Of a stretch of DNA of 20,299 nt, positions 6,248 through 11,343 are shown one piece after another. The stretch comes from a virus, in IMG/VR virus record IMGVR_UViG_3300017963_000852, positions 1 through 20,299 of that record. The stretch is one strand, 5' to 3'. The position numbers and the translations under genes were made by a program. Each line of letters starts with the position of its first letter. Within the stretch, counting starts at the first letter, position 1. Below the pieces are notes generated by a model. That model ran no database searches. It was given only the letters and a program-made list of their open reading frames with translations, and had not been told where the DNA came from.

Positions 6248-6723
6248 AAAAAAGACCAAATCTTTTACGGGGCGAGACTCGTCGAGTTCGTATGGGTTGC
6301 GGGAACGTGTATCTCACCATCAATTTTTCCAATGCCGCGGACAAGGCTCTCGATACAGCCGAACAGAGCCCCGCGACCGATAACGCGCGGCGCTCAACCA
6401 GGCAGATTTTAAAAGACCATGCGTCGCGGCTTCGAAAAAACCCGATAGAGATTTTTATGAGGCTTGGAAAAAGCGGCGCGTGTCAGTCTTCCCTGCTCCA
6501 AGGCCTGGCCAGAGTGGCCTCCCTGGCGCTCCAGGCGGGCGTCCCGCCCGAGGCGCTGGCAAAGACGCTGGGTGGCATAGCCTGCACAGAAGCGCCACCA
6601 GGTGAGCCGGGAGAAACGTTTAAATCGTGTCTCGACTTTTTTTCCTTTCAACTCCGCGAGGCCTCGCGGGAGGCCAAGCATCGCGGTGTTGCGGCGGGGG
6701 CTGCCAGCCCCCAGGAGGAGTAA
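6244..6723 (+). CDS. TSCPD-domain protein with in-frame element insertion
   Basis: The product has 159 residues. The domain resembles the TSCPD module known from the C-terminus of B12-dependent ribonucleotide reductases and from stand-alone proteins: CGNVYLTINFS (residues 19-29), NPIEIFMRLGKSGACQSSL (about 66-84), then LARVASLALQAGVPPEALAK, GIAC and SCLDFF, the last being the variant of the family's terminal SCPD block. Between the first strand and NPIEIF, where the family normally has only a few residues, about 35 residues are encoded by an almost whole inverse element (6333-6436). The C-terminal residues from about LREASRE onward come from another element (6652-6712). The role in a phage is unknown; a metal or nucleotide-linked function is inferred from the family. 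It starts by ATGA overlap and its TAA overlaps the next ATG by one base. Confidence 0.75.
   Translation: MKKRPNLLRGETRRVRMGCGNVYLTINFSNAADKALDTAEQSPATDNARRSTRQILKDHASRLRKNPIEIFMRLGKSGACQSSLLQGLARVASLALQAGVPPEALAKTLGGIACTEAPPGEPGETFKSCLDFFSFQLREASREAKHRGVAAGAASPQEE
6333..6436 (-). repeat. Mosaic element, inverse, in frame inside the TSCPD gene
   Basis: GCCGCGGACAAGG, CGATACAGCCGAACAGAGC, CCCGCGACCGATAACGCGCG, CGCTCAACCAGG, then CCATGCGTCGCGGCTTCG follow the order of inverse copies (GCCGCGG, GACACAGCC, CCGCGACC, ACGCGCGGCGC, GGCATCGCGGC). Hairpins are lost. At about 104 bp, with no stop in the reading frame, it encodes roughly 35 residues in a loop of the domain. Confidence 0.72.
6652..6712 (-). 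repeat. Mosaic element fragment with hairpin at the TSCPD 3' end
   Basis: CTCCGCGAGGCCTCGCGGG, AAGCATCGCGGTGTTGCGG and hairpin 6696-6712 (GGGGGC-TGCCA-GCCCCC). It encodes the C-terminus of the TSCPD protein and is directly followed by AGGAGGAGTAATG, the ribosome binding site and start of the next gene. Confidence 0.8.
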
Positions 6724-7061
6724 TGCAATACAAAGTTAAGGTTAAGGCGTTCAAGGAAAAGACCGTTCTCGTTGCCGCCGACATGCACGTCGACATGGCG
6801 CTGACGGACATGGCCAACCTGTATGGCATCGCGCCCCTGGTAAAGGCCCTTTTGGATTCGGCCGAGGACTATGACGACATGATTCTGGTGTCGGAATATT
6901 TACAAAAGCAATGGAGAGATATCCAAAGCAAAGAACTCAAAAAGCCGTTTTTTAAAATCGATTTCGAAAAAGCCGTAAAAGACAATTACACGGCGAACGG
7001 CTGGGTTTATACGGGGCTGCCAAGGGATCGCAATGAGAAAAAAGAGGAGGAGAGCGAATGA
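6723..7061 (+). CDS. Hypothetical protein, 112 residues
   Basis: ATG 6723 follows AGGAGGAGTA, an ideal ribosome binding site located just behind an element hairpin. The protein has an N-terminal beta strand pair (YKVKVKAFKEKTVLVAADM), an acidic helical centre (VKALLDSAEDYDDMILVSEYL and KQWRDIQSKEL) and a charged tail ending EKKEEESE. There are no cysteines, membrane segments or motifs I recognise. It shares a one-base overlap with the TSCPD gene and an ATGA overlap with the winged-helix gene, so all three are likely co-translated. The reading frame carries no element sequence, and its codon pattern matches the neighbouring phage genes. Confidence 0.6.
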   Translation: MQYKVKVKAFKEKTVLVAADMHVDMALTDMANLYGIAPLVKALLDSAEDYDDMILVSEYLQKQWRDIQSKELKKPFFKIDFEKAVKDNYTANGWVYTGLPRDRNEKKEEESE

Positions 7062-7393
7062 GCGAACATGAAATAAAGCGGATCCTGGAAATTATCGAGA
7101 CGTCCTGCCGGGGACGTAAGCAGGCCATCTCCGCGCGCGTGCTCGCGCGCCAGGCCGAAGTGGACGAGCGCACAGCTAGAGACCTGGTGGCGGAGCTGGT
7201 GGTCGTACACAAAAAGCCGATCGGCAGTCATCCGGCGTGCGGGTTCTTCTGGATCGTGGATCGCGAGGATAAAGACCTGGCAAGCCGAAACCTGAGATCC
7301 CGAGGCGTGAAGATCCTGCAAAGATTGGCGGCCATCAACAAGACCGACGTGAAAGAAGAAGCGGTGCAGCTAACGCTTTTTCCCAAGAGCTGA
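7058..7393 (+). CDS. Winged-helix DNA-binding protein
   Basis: The 111-residue product starts by ATGA overlap. Residues about 5-55 fit a winged-helix fold: helix IKRILEIIETSC, then ISARVLARQAEVDERTARDL as the helix-turn-helix, and VVVHKKPIGSHPACGFFWIV as the wing. Similar small proteins occur in the early regions of many Mu-like prophages, where they may act as regulators or replication helpers; the role here is inferred. The C-terminal half is basic and helical (LRSRGVKILQRLAAI) and ends VQLTLFPKS. The TGA stop uses the first two bases (GA) of an element hairpin at 7392-7408, so the element marks the exact end of the gene. Confidence 0.68.
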   Translation: MSEHEIKRILEIIETSCRGRKQAISARVLARQAEVDERTARDLVAELVVVHKKPIGSHPACGFFWIVDREDKDLASRNLRSRGVKILQRLAAINKTDVKEEAVQLTLFPKS

Positions 7394-7602
7394 AGGTTTG
7401 AAACCTTCACAACGTCGCCGCGAGGATCGGCGGGAGACAATGCAGGATTTGGGCGCCGCGCGTTATAGGTCGCGGCGGGGATGAGGCTGTGTCGAAGGCG
7501 GAGATCGCGGCATTGAAAAAACCGCGCGTTGTAGGTCGCGGCGGGGATGAGGCGGTGTCGCGGACATTAACCGCGGCTACGTCGTGAAGGGTTCAACCCT
7601 TC
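7392..7602 (+). repeat. Mosaic element, forward, with internal tandem duplication
   Basis: Hairpin 7392-7408 (GAAGGT-TTGAA-ACCTTC), CACAACGTCGCCGCGAGG, ATTTGGGCGCCGCGCGTTAT, GGTCGCGGCGGGGATGAGG, then a second copy of the CCGCGCGTT...GATGAGG block starting 66 bases later (7456 and 7522), GTCGCGGACATTAACCGCGG and hairpin 7586-7602 (GAAGGG-TTCAA-CCCTTC). The ribosome binding site AAGGAG follows at once. No gene is seen in this 220-base gap. Confidence 0.92.
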
Positions 7603-7613
7603 AAGGAGAAAAA

Positions 7614-8162
7614 ATGACCGCAACCAGAAAACGAAAACAGACCGATGCCAGAACGGCGGATCTTAAAAAAATCTGGGTGGGGGCCAGGGCCCTGGGCCTG
7701 GACAAGGACCTCTTGTACGATCTGGCGGAGTCGCTCCTGGAGCGCTCCATCCACGACCCCGTTAAAGGCCGCAGATCGATCGGAAACCTGAACAAGATCG
7801 AGCGATGGACGATTATTAAAGAACTGTCAAGTAAGGGCGCTTTTATTTTTCGGAAGCTTGAGGGCGAGCGGCCCTCGACGCAACGCCGCGCTCCGGATCC
7901 GCGACACAGCCGAACCCGCGCCGCGACCACGAGGGCCGGGAAGGGGACGGACATCGTCTCGGCGAAGCAGCAGGCCTTTATCATCGATCTGTGGGAGCGC
8001 CTCGAGGCTTACGAGCCCAACGCAAGCGCGCCCGCGTGGAGAGAGGCCTTTACTTACAGAATCATTTCAGTAAAATATCCGCAGAAGAAGTGGGAAGCGG
8101 CAAGACTGATCGAGGCTTTGAAGAAACGAATTTCTCAATGCCGCCAAGGCTTGAAGCCTTGA
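7614..8162 (+). CDS. Mu gp16-like (DUF1018) regulator with element inserted between its halves
   Basis: The product has 182 residues from ATG 7614 with CAAGGAGAAAAA upstream; the in-frame MKGSTLQGEK further up is hairpin sequence and is rejected as a start. The N-terminal half (KKIWVGARALGLDKDLLYDL and LNKIERWTIIKELSS) and the C-terminal half (SAKQQAFIIDLWERLEAYEP, WREAFTYRIISVKYPQKKWE and ARLIEALKKR) match the two helical segments of Mu gp16-type proteins of early regions. Between them residues about 83-111 (EGERPSTQRRAPDPRHSRTR and so on) are encoded by an inverse element (7860-7945). The last residues (CRQGLKP) come from the next element, whose hairpin supplies the stop. Normal family length is about 130-150 residues, so the excess equals the insertion. 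The function in Mu is not firmly known. Confidence 0.75.
   Translation: MTATRKRKQTDARTADLKKIWVGARALGLDKDLLYDLAESLLERSIHDPVKGRRSIGNLNKIERWTIIKELSSKGAFIFRKLEGERPSTQRRAPDPRHSRTRAATTRAGKGTDIVSAKQQAFIIDLWERLEAYEPNASAPAWREAFTYRIISVKYPQKKWEAARLIEALKKRISQCRQGLKP
7860..7945 (-). repeat. Mosaic element, inverse, in frame inside the gp16-like gene
   Basis: Hairpin 7860-7876 (GAGGGC-GAGCG-GCCCTC), GACGCAACGCCGCGCTCC, CCGCGACACAGCCGAACC, CGCGCCGCGACCACGAGG. The loop GAGCG is the exact reverse complement of the CGCTC loop in right-end hairpins at 5603, 9766 and 12874, as expected for the opposite orientation. Confidence 0.88.
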
Positions 8163-8233
8163 CCACATAGCCGCGATGCCCGGCGGGTGGCTGCTCACAA
8201 CTTGGGCGCCGCGCGTTATAGGTCCCGGCGTTG
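8145..8233 (+). repeat. Mosaic element, forward (left half)
   Basis: Hairpin 8145-8161 (CAAGGC-TTGAA-GCCTTG), ACCACATAGCCGCGATGCCC, GGCGGGTGGCTGC, ACTTGGGCGCCGCGCGTTAT, AGGTCCCGGCGTTGAAAT. The hairpin encodes the last residues and TGA of the gp16-like gene. Confidence 0.87.
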
Positions 8234-8255
8234 AAATAAACACAAAGGAAGAAGA

Positions 8256-8489
8256 ATGATGTCGAATAACGAAGGAACAACGGCCACGTGCCTGTGTTGC
8301 GGCGGTCCCGTGCCCGACGACTGGGAAGCGCGGAAACTGTATTTGTTCACCTTTGCCGGCTCTGTAAAAATGCCGATCTGTCAGGAGTGCAAAGAGAACC
8401 ACTGCGTAAGCGTAATGGGTCCCGGGCGGATGTTTTGCGCTTGCGATCTTCATCCTCTCGAATCGAAAATTAACGCGCGGCTCCCGTGA
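8256..8489 (+). CDS. Small cysteine-rich zinc-binding protein
   Basis: The 77-residue product can start at ATG 8256 or 8259; AAGGAAG lies 6-9 bases upstream of either, so the start is not decided. The cysteine pattern is CLCC near residue 12, then CQEC near 47, NHC, and CAC near 66, with a late His, which suggests one or two structural zinc sites of the ribbon/knuckle type. The spacing does not match a family I know. It ends NARLP, where AACGCGCGGCTCCCG may be a fragment of element sequence. It closes the early block, just before the promoter-bearing gap. A regulatory nucleic-acid-binding role is plausible but unproven. Confidence 0.55.
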   Translation: MMSNNEGTTATCLCCGGPVPDDWEARKLYLFTFAGSVKMPICQECKENHCVSVMGPGRMFCACDLHPLESKINARLP

Positions 8490-8524
8490 CAAAACGCCGC
8501 CCGCCAGGCATCGCGGCGTTGAAA
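8490..8524 (-). repeat. Mosaic element fragment, inverse
   Basis: ACGCCGCCCGCCAGGCATCG followed by CGGCGTTGAAATAA is the reverse complement of the GCCGCGATGCCTGGCGGG block. It lies just upstream of the promoter in the 8490-8821 gap; between 8558 and 8640 I see leader sequence without a gene. Confidence 0.75.
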
Positions 8525-8528
8525 TAAC

Positions 8529-8557
8529 TTGACTAAAGCGTCTGAAATATATATCCT
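8529..8557 (+). promoter_or_regulatory. Sigma70-like promoter ahead of lysis and head genes
   Basis: TTGACT at 8529-8534 and TATCCT at 8552-8557 are separated by 17 bp, inside an AT-rich island (AAATATATATCCTAATAATA) that stands out from the GC-rich surroundings. It is the best promoter match I found in the window and sits at the early/late boundary. In Mu the equivalent middle/late promoters need phage activators; whether this one does is unknown. Confidence 0.6.
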
Positions 8558-8645
8558 AATAATAAGGAACCTTTTCATCGTTTCCTTTTAAGGCGCTCGC
8601 GGCAAAAGCCTCTGGCCGCGGCGCCCGCAGATTGAGTCCCCTTTT

Positions 8646-8810
8646 GAAGGCTAGCAGCCTTCGCCGCGACGCCGCGGTTATAGTCCCCAACACAGCTTAA
8701 TCCCCGCCGCGACCTAAAACGCGCGGTAGAAGCTGAGTGAAACGAAGTCCCGCCCTGGCGGGATCCCCGCAAATTAACCCAGTCCCCGCCGCGACCACAA
8801 GATGTGTGGA
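8646..8810 (-). repeat. Mosaic element, inverse, plus a second inverse fragment
   Basis: Hairpin 8646-8662 (GAAGGC-TAGCA-GCCTTC), GCCGCGACGCCGCGGTTAT, CCCAACACAGCTTAATCC, CCGCCGCGACCTAAAACGCG, GGTAGAAGCTGA; then the perfect palindrome TCCCGCC-CT-GGCGGGA (8748-8763) and a repeated AGTCCCCGCCGCGACCAC. It fills the leader between the promoter and the lysozyme gene. Confidence 0.85.
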
Positions 8811-8821
8811 AGGGGCGACAG

Positions 8822-9583
8822 ATGAGCGAAGCACGCACTCACATCAAGTACGATCTTCCCTTTATCGACAAGTATCGCGATCTGATCATATCCATTGCCG
8901 ACTCTTACGAGTTCGACCCCGCGCTGATCGCGGCCATTATGTCGCGCGAGTCGGGTGGCGGCCGGCACCTGGGCAAGGGCTCGTGTCCTCCGCTCACAGG
9001 AGATCGCGGGCACGGCCGCGGACTCATGCAGATCGACGACCGATACCATAAGGCCTTTATATCTATTCCCGACCTGTGGAAACAACCCTCCGCAAATATT
9101 TCCTATGGCTGCCACATCCTCAAAGAAAATCTCATCCACTTTATCGATAAATATTCCGGCGAAAGTCTTGCCGCCAATTTACGAGCGGCCACGGCCGCAT
9201 ATAACACCGGCACAGTGCGCGTGGGTCGAGCAATCGACCTGGGCAAAGACCCGGACGCGTACACCACCGGCCGGGACTACTCCGCCGACGTGTTCGAGCG
9301 GGCCTCGCTGCTCAGGGCTAAAGGATACCTGGGAAAAATGCGCAGTAATTTCGATATCGAGAACCAGGACGCGCGGCGCCCAAACGAGGAGCGGGAACGA
9401 AATAAGTGGATTCAGGAATCCCTTAACAAAATATTGGACCTGGGCCTTCGGGTAGACGGCATTTACGGGCCGGCCACGCGCTCGACAGTGATGAAGTTCC
9501 AGGCGCTGTACGGCCTGACGGTGGACGGCGTTTGCGGCCCGAGAACGGAAGCAAAGATTAAGGAGGTCCTTAATGGATCCTAG
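8822..9583 (+). CDS. Endolysin: lytic transglycosylase/lysozyme with C-terminal peptidoglycan-binding domain
   Basis: The product has 253 residues from ATG 8822, after GGAAGGGGCGACAG; a longer start (8804) is less likely. The N-terminal domain (about 12-165) fits the goose-type lysozyme/SLT fold: ALIAAIMSRESGGG with catalytic Glu43, GHGRGLMQID at about 63-72, and ATAAYNTGTVRVGRA as the AYN-type motif. It should cleave glycan strands of the cell wall at lysis. Residues about 195-253 (LNKILDLGLRVDGIYGPATR, VMKFQALYGLTVDGVCGP) form a PG_binding_1 domain. No signal peptide is seen, so export would need a holin, possibly the protein at 10384. The linker between domains (about 182-190, QDARRPNEER) is a short in-frame element fragment. 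The end overlaps the next start by 11 bases. Confidence 0.9.
   Translation: MSEARTHIKYDLPFIDKYRDLIISIADSYEFDPALIAAIMSRESGGGRHLGKGSCPPLTGDRGHGRGLMQIDDRYHKAFISIPDLWKQPSANISYGCHILKENLIHFIDKYSGESLAANLRAATAAYNTGTVRVGRAIDLGKDPDAYTTGRDYSADVFERASLLRAKGYLGKMRSNFDIENQDARRPNEERERNKWIQESLNKILDLGLRVDGIYGPATRSTVMKFQALYGLTVDGVCGPRTEAKIKEVLNGS
9368..9391 (-). repeat. Mosaic element fragment in the endolysin linker
   Basis: ACGCGCGGCGCCCAAACGAG and the following four bases are identical over 24 bases to positions within the element before the small terminase gene (about 10749-10775). It is the inverse form of TTTGGGCGCCGCGCGT and encodes part of the inter-domain linker. Confidence 0.7.
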
Positions 9584-9767
9584 CGACTTCATCTGGGAGT
9601 GTGAAGAGAAACTCCGAGAGATTATCGAGGCCCTTATGGACCTGATCGAGAGTTCGGGTGATCACGGCCTTTTAGAAAAGGCGCTTCTGGTAATCAGTCC
9701 GGGAACGTCAACGCGCGGCGCCCAAATCCCGCCAAGCCGGGACCCAGGCATCGCGGCTATGCGGTGA
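9573..9767 (+). CDS. Small acidic helical protein with element-derived tail
   Basis: The 64-residue product starts at ATG 9573, preceded by the strong AAGGAGGTCCTTA inside the endolysin gene, so coupled expression is likely. Residues 1-43 are acidic and helical (DFIWECEEKLREIIEALMDL). Residues about 46-64 (GTSTRGAQIPPSRDPGIAAM) are translated mosaic element, and the stop TGA lies in the bases just before the hairpin. The native protein was presumably shorter or ended differently. There is no membrane segment. Its place in the lysis block suggests an accessory there, but no function can be assigned. Confidence 0.55.
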   Translation: MDPSDFIWECEEKLREIIEALMDLIESSGDHGLLEKALLVISPGTSTRGAQIPPSRDPGIAAMR

Positions 9768-9782
9768 GGGCCGCTCGCCCAT
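9710..9782 (-). repeat. Mosaic element, inverse orientation (right part)
   Basis: AACGCGCGGCGCCCAAATCC, ACCCAGGCATCGCGGCTATG, then hairpin 9766-9782 (GAGGGC-CGCTC-GCCCAT, one lost pair). It is near-identical in layout to 5531-5620. The next gene's site GAAGGGGCAG follows. Confidence 0.85.
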
Positions 9783-9797
9783 GAAGGGGCAGAAAAA

Positions 9798-10031
9798 ATG
9801 TCACAACTAAAAAACATCGAGAACTGGCTGAAAAATTTTAACGCGCCGCTGGACAAAGACCAGGCGGTCGAGGTCCTGCGCGAGCACGGCCTCGATTACA
9901 CGGCCGATCTGATCGATATGATCGACCTCGACTATCTATATAACGTCATGCTGGAGGCCCAGGAAAAGCAGGACGTGATCCTGGCTGTGGGCTATAAGCT
10001 GCTGAGATGGCTCCAAGGCGACGAGGCTTGA
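9798..10031 (+). CDS. Hypothetical helical protein, 77 residues
   Basis: ATG 9798 is preceded by GAAGGGGCAGAAAAA. The product is acidic and almost wholly alpha-helical: IENWLKNFNAPLDKDQAVEV, LREHGLDYTADLIDMIDLDY, and VILAVGYKLLRWLQ near the end. The last helix is moderately hydrophobic but too polar to be a confident membrane segment. No family is recognised. The final codons and the TGA stop are part of an element hairpin: the stop lies within the TTGAA loop at 10028-10032, and the closing GDEA residues come from the stem. It is the third gene of the lysis block. Confidence 0.55.
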   Translation: MSQLKNIENWLKNFNAPLDKDQAVEVLREHGLDYTADLIDMIDLDYLYNVMLEAQEKQDVILAVGYKLLRWLQGDEA

Positions 10032-10128
10032 AGCCTCGACCACAACGCCGCGCGTTATAGGTCGCGGCGGGGATGAGGCGGAATCGCGGACAGAGAGCGC
10101 GGCTATGCGGCGAGGGCTGCTAGCCCTT
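10022..10128 (+). repeat. Mosaic element, forward, with internal deletion
   Basis: Hairpin 10022-10038 (CGAGGC-TTGAA-GCCTCG), CCACAACGCCGCGCGTTATA, GGTCGCGGCGGGGATGAGG, ATCGCGGACAGAGAGCGCGG, and right hairpin 10112-10128 (GAGGGC-TGCTA-GCCCTT). The GATGCCTGGCGGG...GGGCGCC stretch is missing between two GCCGCG copies, consistent with a recombination deletion. AAAGGAGAAG follows for the next gene. Confidence 0.9.
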
Positions 10129-10142
10129 AAAGGAGAAGAAGA

Positions 10143-10379
10143 ATGAAAATCATAGACATCGAAGAAATGACGAAAGAATTCAAAAAGTGGATGGACTCGA
10201 CCACAGCGGACGAGGTCGCGCGGGTGGTGGCCATTGCCGTGATACGAGGCGAGGAAGGCCGGGAAAAGGCGGAAACCATCGACCTCGATCCCGTGACAAG
10301 GACGGTGGCGTTTAATTTGGGCCTCGTTATCAGGTCCATCCTGGCCGAGGCCATCAAGACTCTCGTCTCGAGGGGCTAG
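10143..10379 (+). CDS. Hypothetical protein, 78 residues
   Basis: ATG 10143 sits behind AAAGGAGAAGAAGA. The protein is helical with an acidic first half (IEEMTKEFKKWMDSTTADEV), a hydrophobic segment ARVVAIAVIRG, and a C-terminal helix FNLGLVIRSILAEAIKTLVS that is amphipathic. It has no cysteines and no recognised motif. It stops four bases before the next start, so the two are likely co-translated. Position within the lysis block, between endolysin and a holin-like gene, makes a lysis accessory possible, but this is position-only inference. Confidence 0.55.
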   Translation: MKIIDIEEMTKEFKKWMDSTTADEVARVVAIAVIRGEEGREKAETIDLDPVTRTVAFNLGLVIRSILAEAIKTLVSRG

Positions 10380-10383
10380 ATAG

Positions 10384-10611
10384 ATGAACGATCAGGAGTT
10401 CCGCGACCACGTGGTGGGCACGCTTGCGCGGATCGAGACCAGGCTCAAGGTGATCGGCGACGATCAGCGAGACGGCGAAGCCGCCCACGAGAACCTGCGG
10501 CAAAAGGTCGAGGCGCAAGGGCGGGACATCGCCAGGCTGCAAGTTAAAAGCGGCGTGATCGGGGCCTTGAGCGGGGCGATCACAGCGGCGATCGGGAGCC
10601 TCATCAAGTGA
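10384..10611 (+). CDS. Holin/XhlA-like small protein with coiled coil and C-terminal membrane segment
   Basis: The 75-residue product starts at ATG 10384 with GAGGGGC upstream. Residues 1-50 are charged and heptad-like (GTLARIETRLKVIGDDQRDG and ENLRQKVEAQGRDIARLQVK), followed by SGVIGALSGAITAAIGSLIK, a small-residue-rich membrane helix ending in Lys. This cytoplasmic-coil-plus-C-terminal-anchor layout is that of XhlA-type and related lysis proteins found beside endolysins. It could form, or help form, the membrane lesion that releases the signal-less endolysin encoded at 8822. Alternatives are a membrane-bound structural accessory. The TGA stop shares GA with an element hairpin at 10610. Confidence 0.6.
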   Translation: MNDQEFRDHVVGTLARIETRLKVIGDDQRDGEAAHENLRQKVEAQGRDIARLQVKSGVIGALSGAITAAIGSLIK

Positions 10612-10775
10612 AGCTCGGAGCTTCACCCGGCGCCGCGATGCCTGGCGGGCGGCCTTTTACAATTTGGGCGCCACGCGTTTTAGGTCGCGGCGGGGACAAG
10701 GACGCATCGCGGACATTGACCGCGGCTATGAAAAAACCGCGACCTGTAACGCGCGGCGCCCAAACGAGGAGCTGA
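10610..10775 (+). repeat. Mosaic element, forward, with added inverse tail
   Basis: Hairpin 10610-10624 (GAAGC-TCGGA-GCTTC), ACCCGGCGCCGCGATGCCTG, GGCGGCCTTTTACAATTTGG, GCGCCACGCGTTTTAGGTCG, ATCGCGGACATTGACCGCGG, CTATGAAAAAACCGCGACC, then inverse ACGCGCGGCGCCCAAACGAG. It fills the 173-base gap before the small terminase; no gene is seen there. Confidence 0.9.
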
Positions 10776-10784
10776 CAACAAACA

Positions 10785-11342
10785 ATGACACGCGGCGTTG
10801 AAAATTACGGGGCGCGGTTTCGAGCGGAGGCCAAGGGCATTTTCCTGGATGTTCGGACCCTGGCCGGCGTGCAAAAGGAGCTCAAACGCCGCAAGTACAA
10901 AAAGGTCCCGGACCTGAAAACCCTGACCAGGTGGCGCGATCAGGAAGAGTGGATGCGGGAGCTGCGGGAGAGAGACGCGGCCATAAACATCGAGCTGGAT
11001 CCCGACGCCTCGGACATCGAGAAGATATATCAGAGAGCTCGAGCGTCACGCGAAACGCTTGAGGAAGATATGAAAAAACTCCGCAAAAAGGGCATGAAGG
11101 CCCAGGAGCTAACTCAGCTCCAGCACGCTTTCAACCGCGCGCTTTACACCGAGGCCCAGATCCTCAAGGTGAAGCTCGAAGCCGAGAGGATGGAAAAGCA
11201 GGCCACACCGACAGAGGTGATTTTCGCGGCCCTGATGGATCATCCGAGGTTCGGGCCTCTGCTCAGGAACAAGGTCGCGCGAAGTGAACTCGAGCAGCTC
11301 ATTGCCGAAAAACAGCTGGAGACATTAAAGCAGGGGATTTGA
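10785..11342 (+). CDS. Terminase small subunit-like protein (Mu gp27/DUF3486-DUF1804 type)
   Basis: The product has 185 residues from ATG 10785. Residues about 22-60 (VRTLAGVQKELKRRKYKKVP, DLKTLTRWRDQEEWMRELRE) carry an HTH of the kind that terminase small subunits use to bind packaging sites. Residues 85-150 are a long basic/acidic coiled coil suited to oligomer formation. The C-terminal helices (ARSELEQLIAEKQLETLKQG) may contact the large subunit. The first codons MTRGVE derive from element end sequence, as in the membrane protein at 5403, so a fragment of the element forms the N-terminus. The gene abuts the large terminase with a one-base gap and no element between them. The small-subunit call rests mainly on position and HTH. 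Confidence 0.65.
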   Translation: MTRGVENYGARFRAEAKGIFLDVRTLAGVQKELKRRKYKKVPDLKTLTRWRDQEEWMRELRERDAAINIELDPDASDIEKIYQRARASRETLEEDMKKLRKKGMKAQELTQLQHAFNRALYTEAQILKVKLEAERMEKQATPTEVIFAALMDHPRFGPLLRNKVARSELEQLIAEKQLETLKQGI

Positions 11343-11343
11343 T

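Noticed and set aside
7392-7602. End hairpins as intrinsic transcription terminators
   Set aside because: Stems are only 5-6 bp and no T-run follows; a terminator at every gene junction would also silence the co-directional operon.
7584-7613. Upstream start for the gp16-like protein
   Set aside because: The extra residues are hairpin sequence, and the best ribosome binding site (AAGGAG) serves the ATG at 7614.
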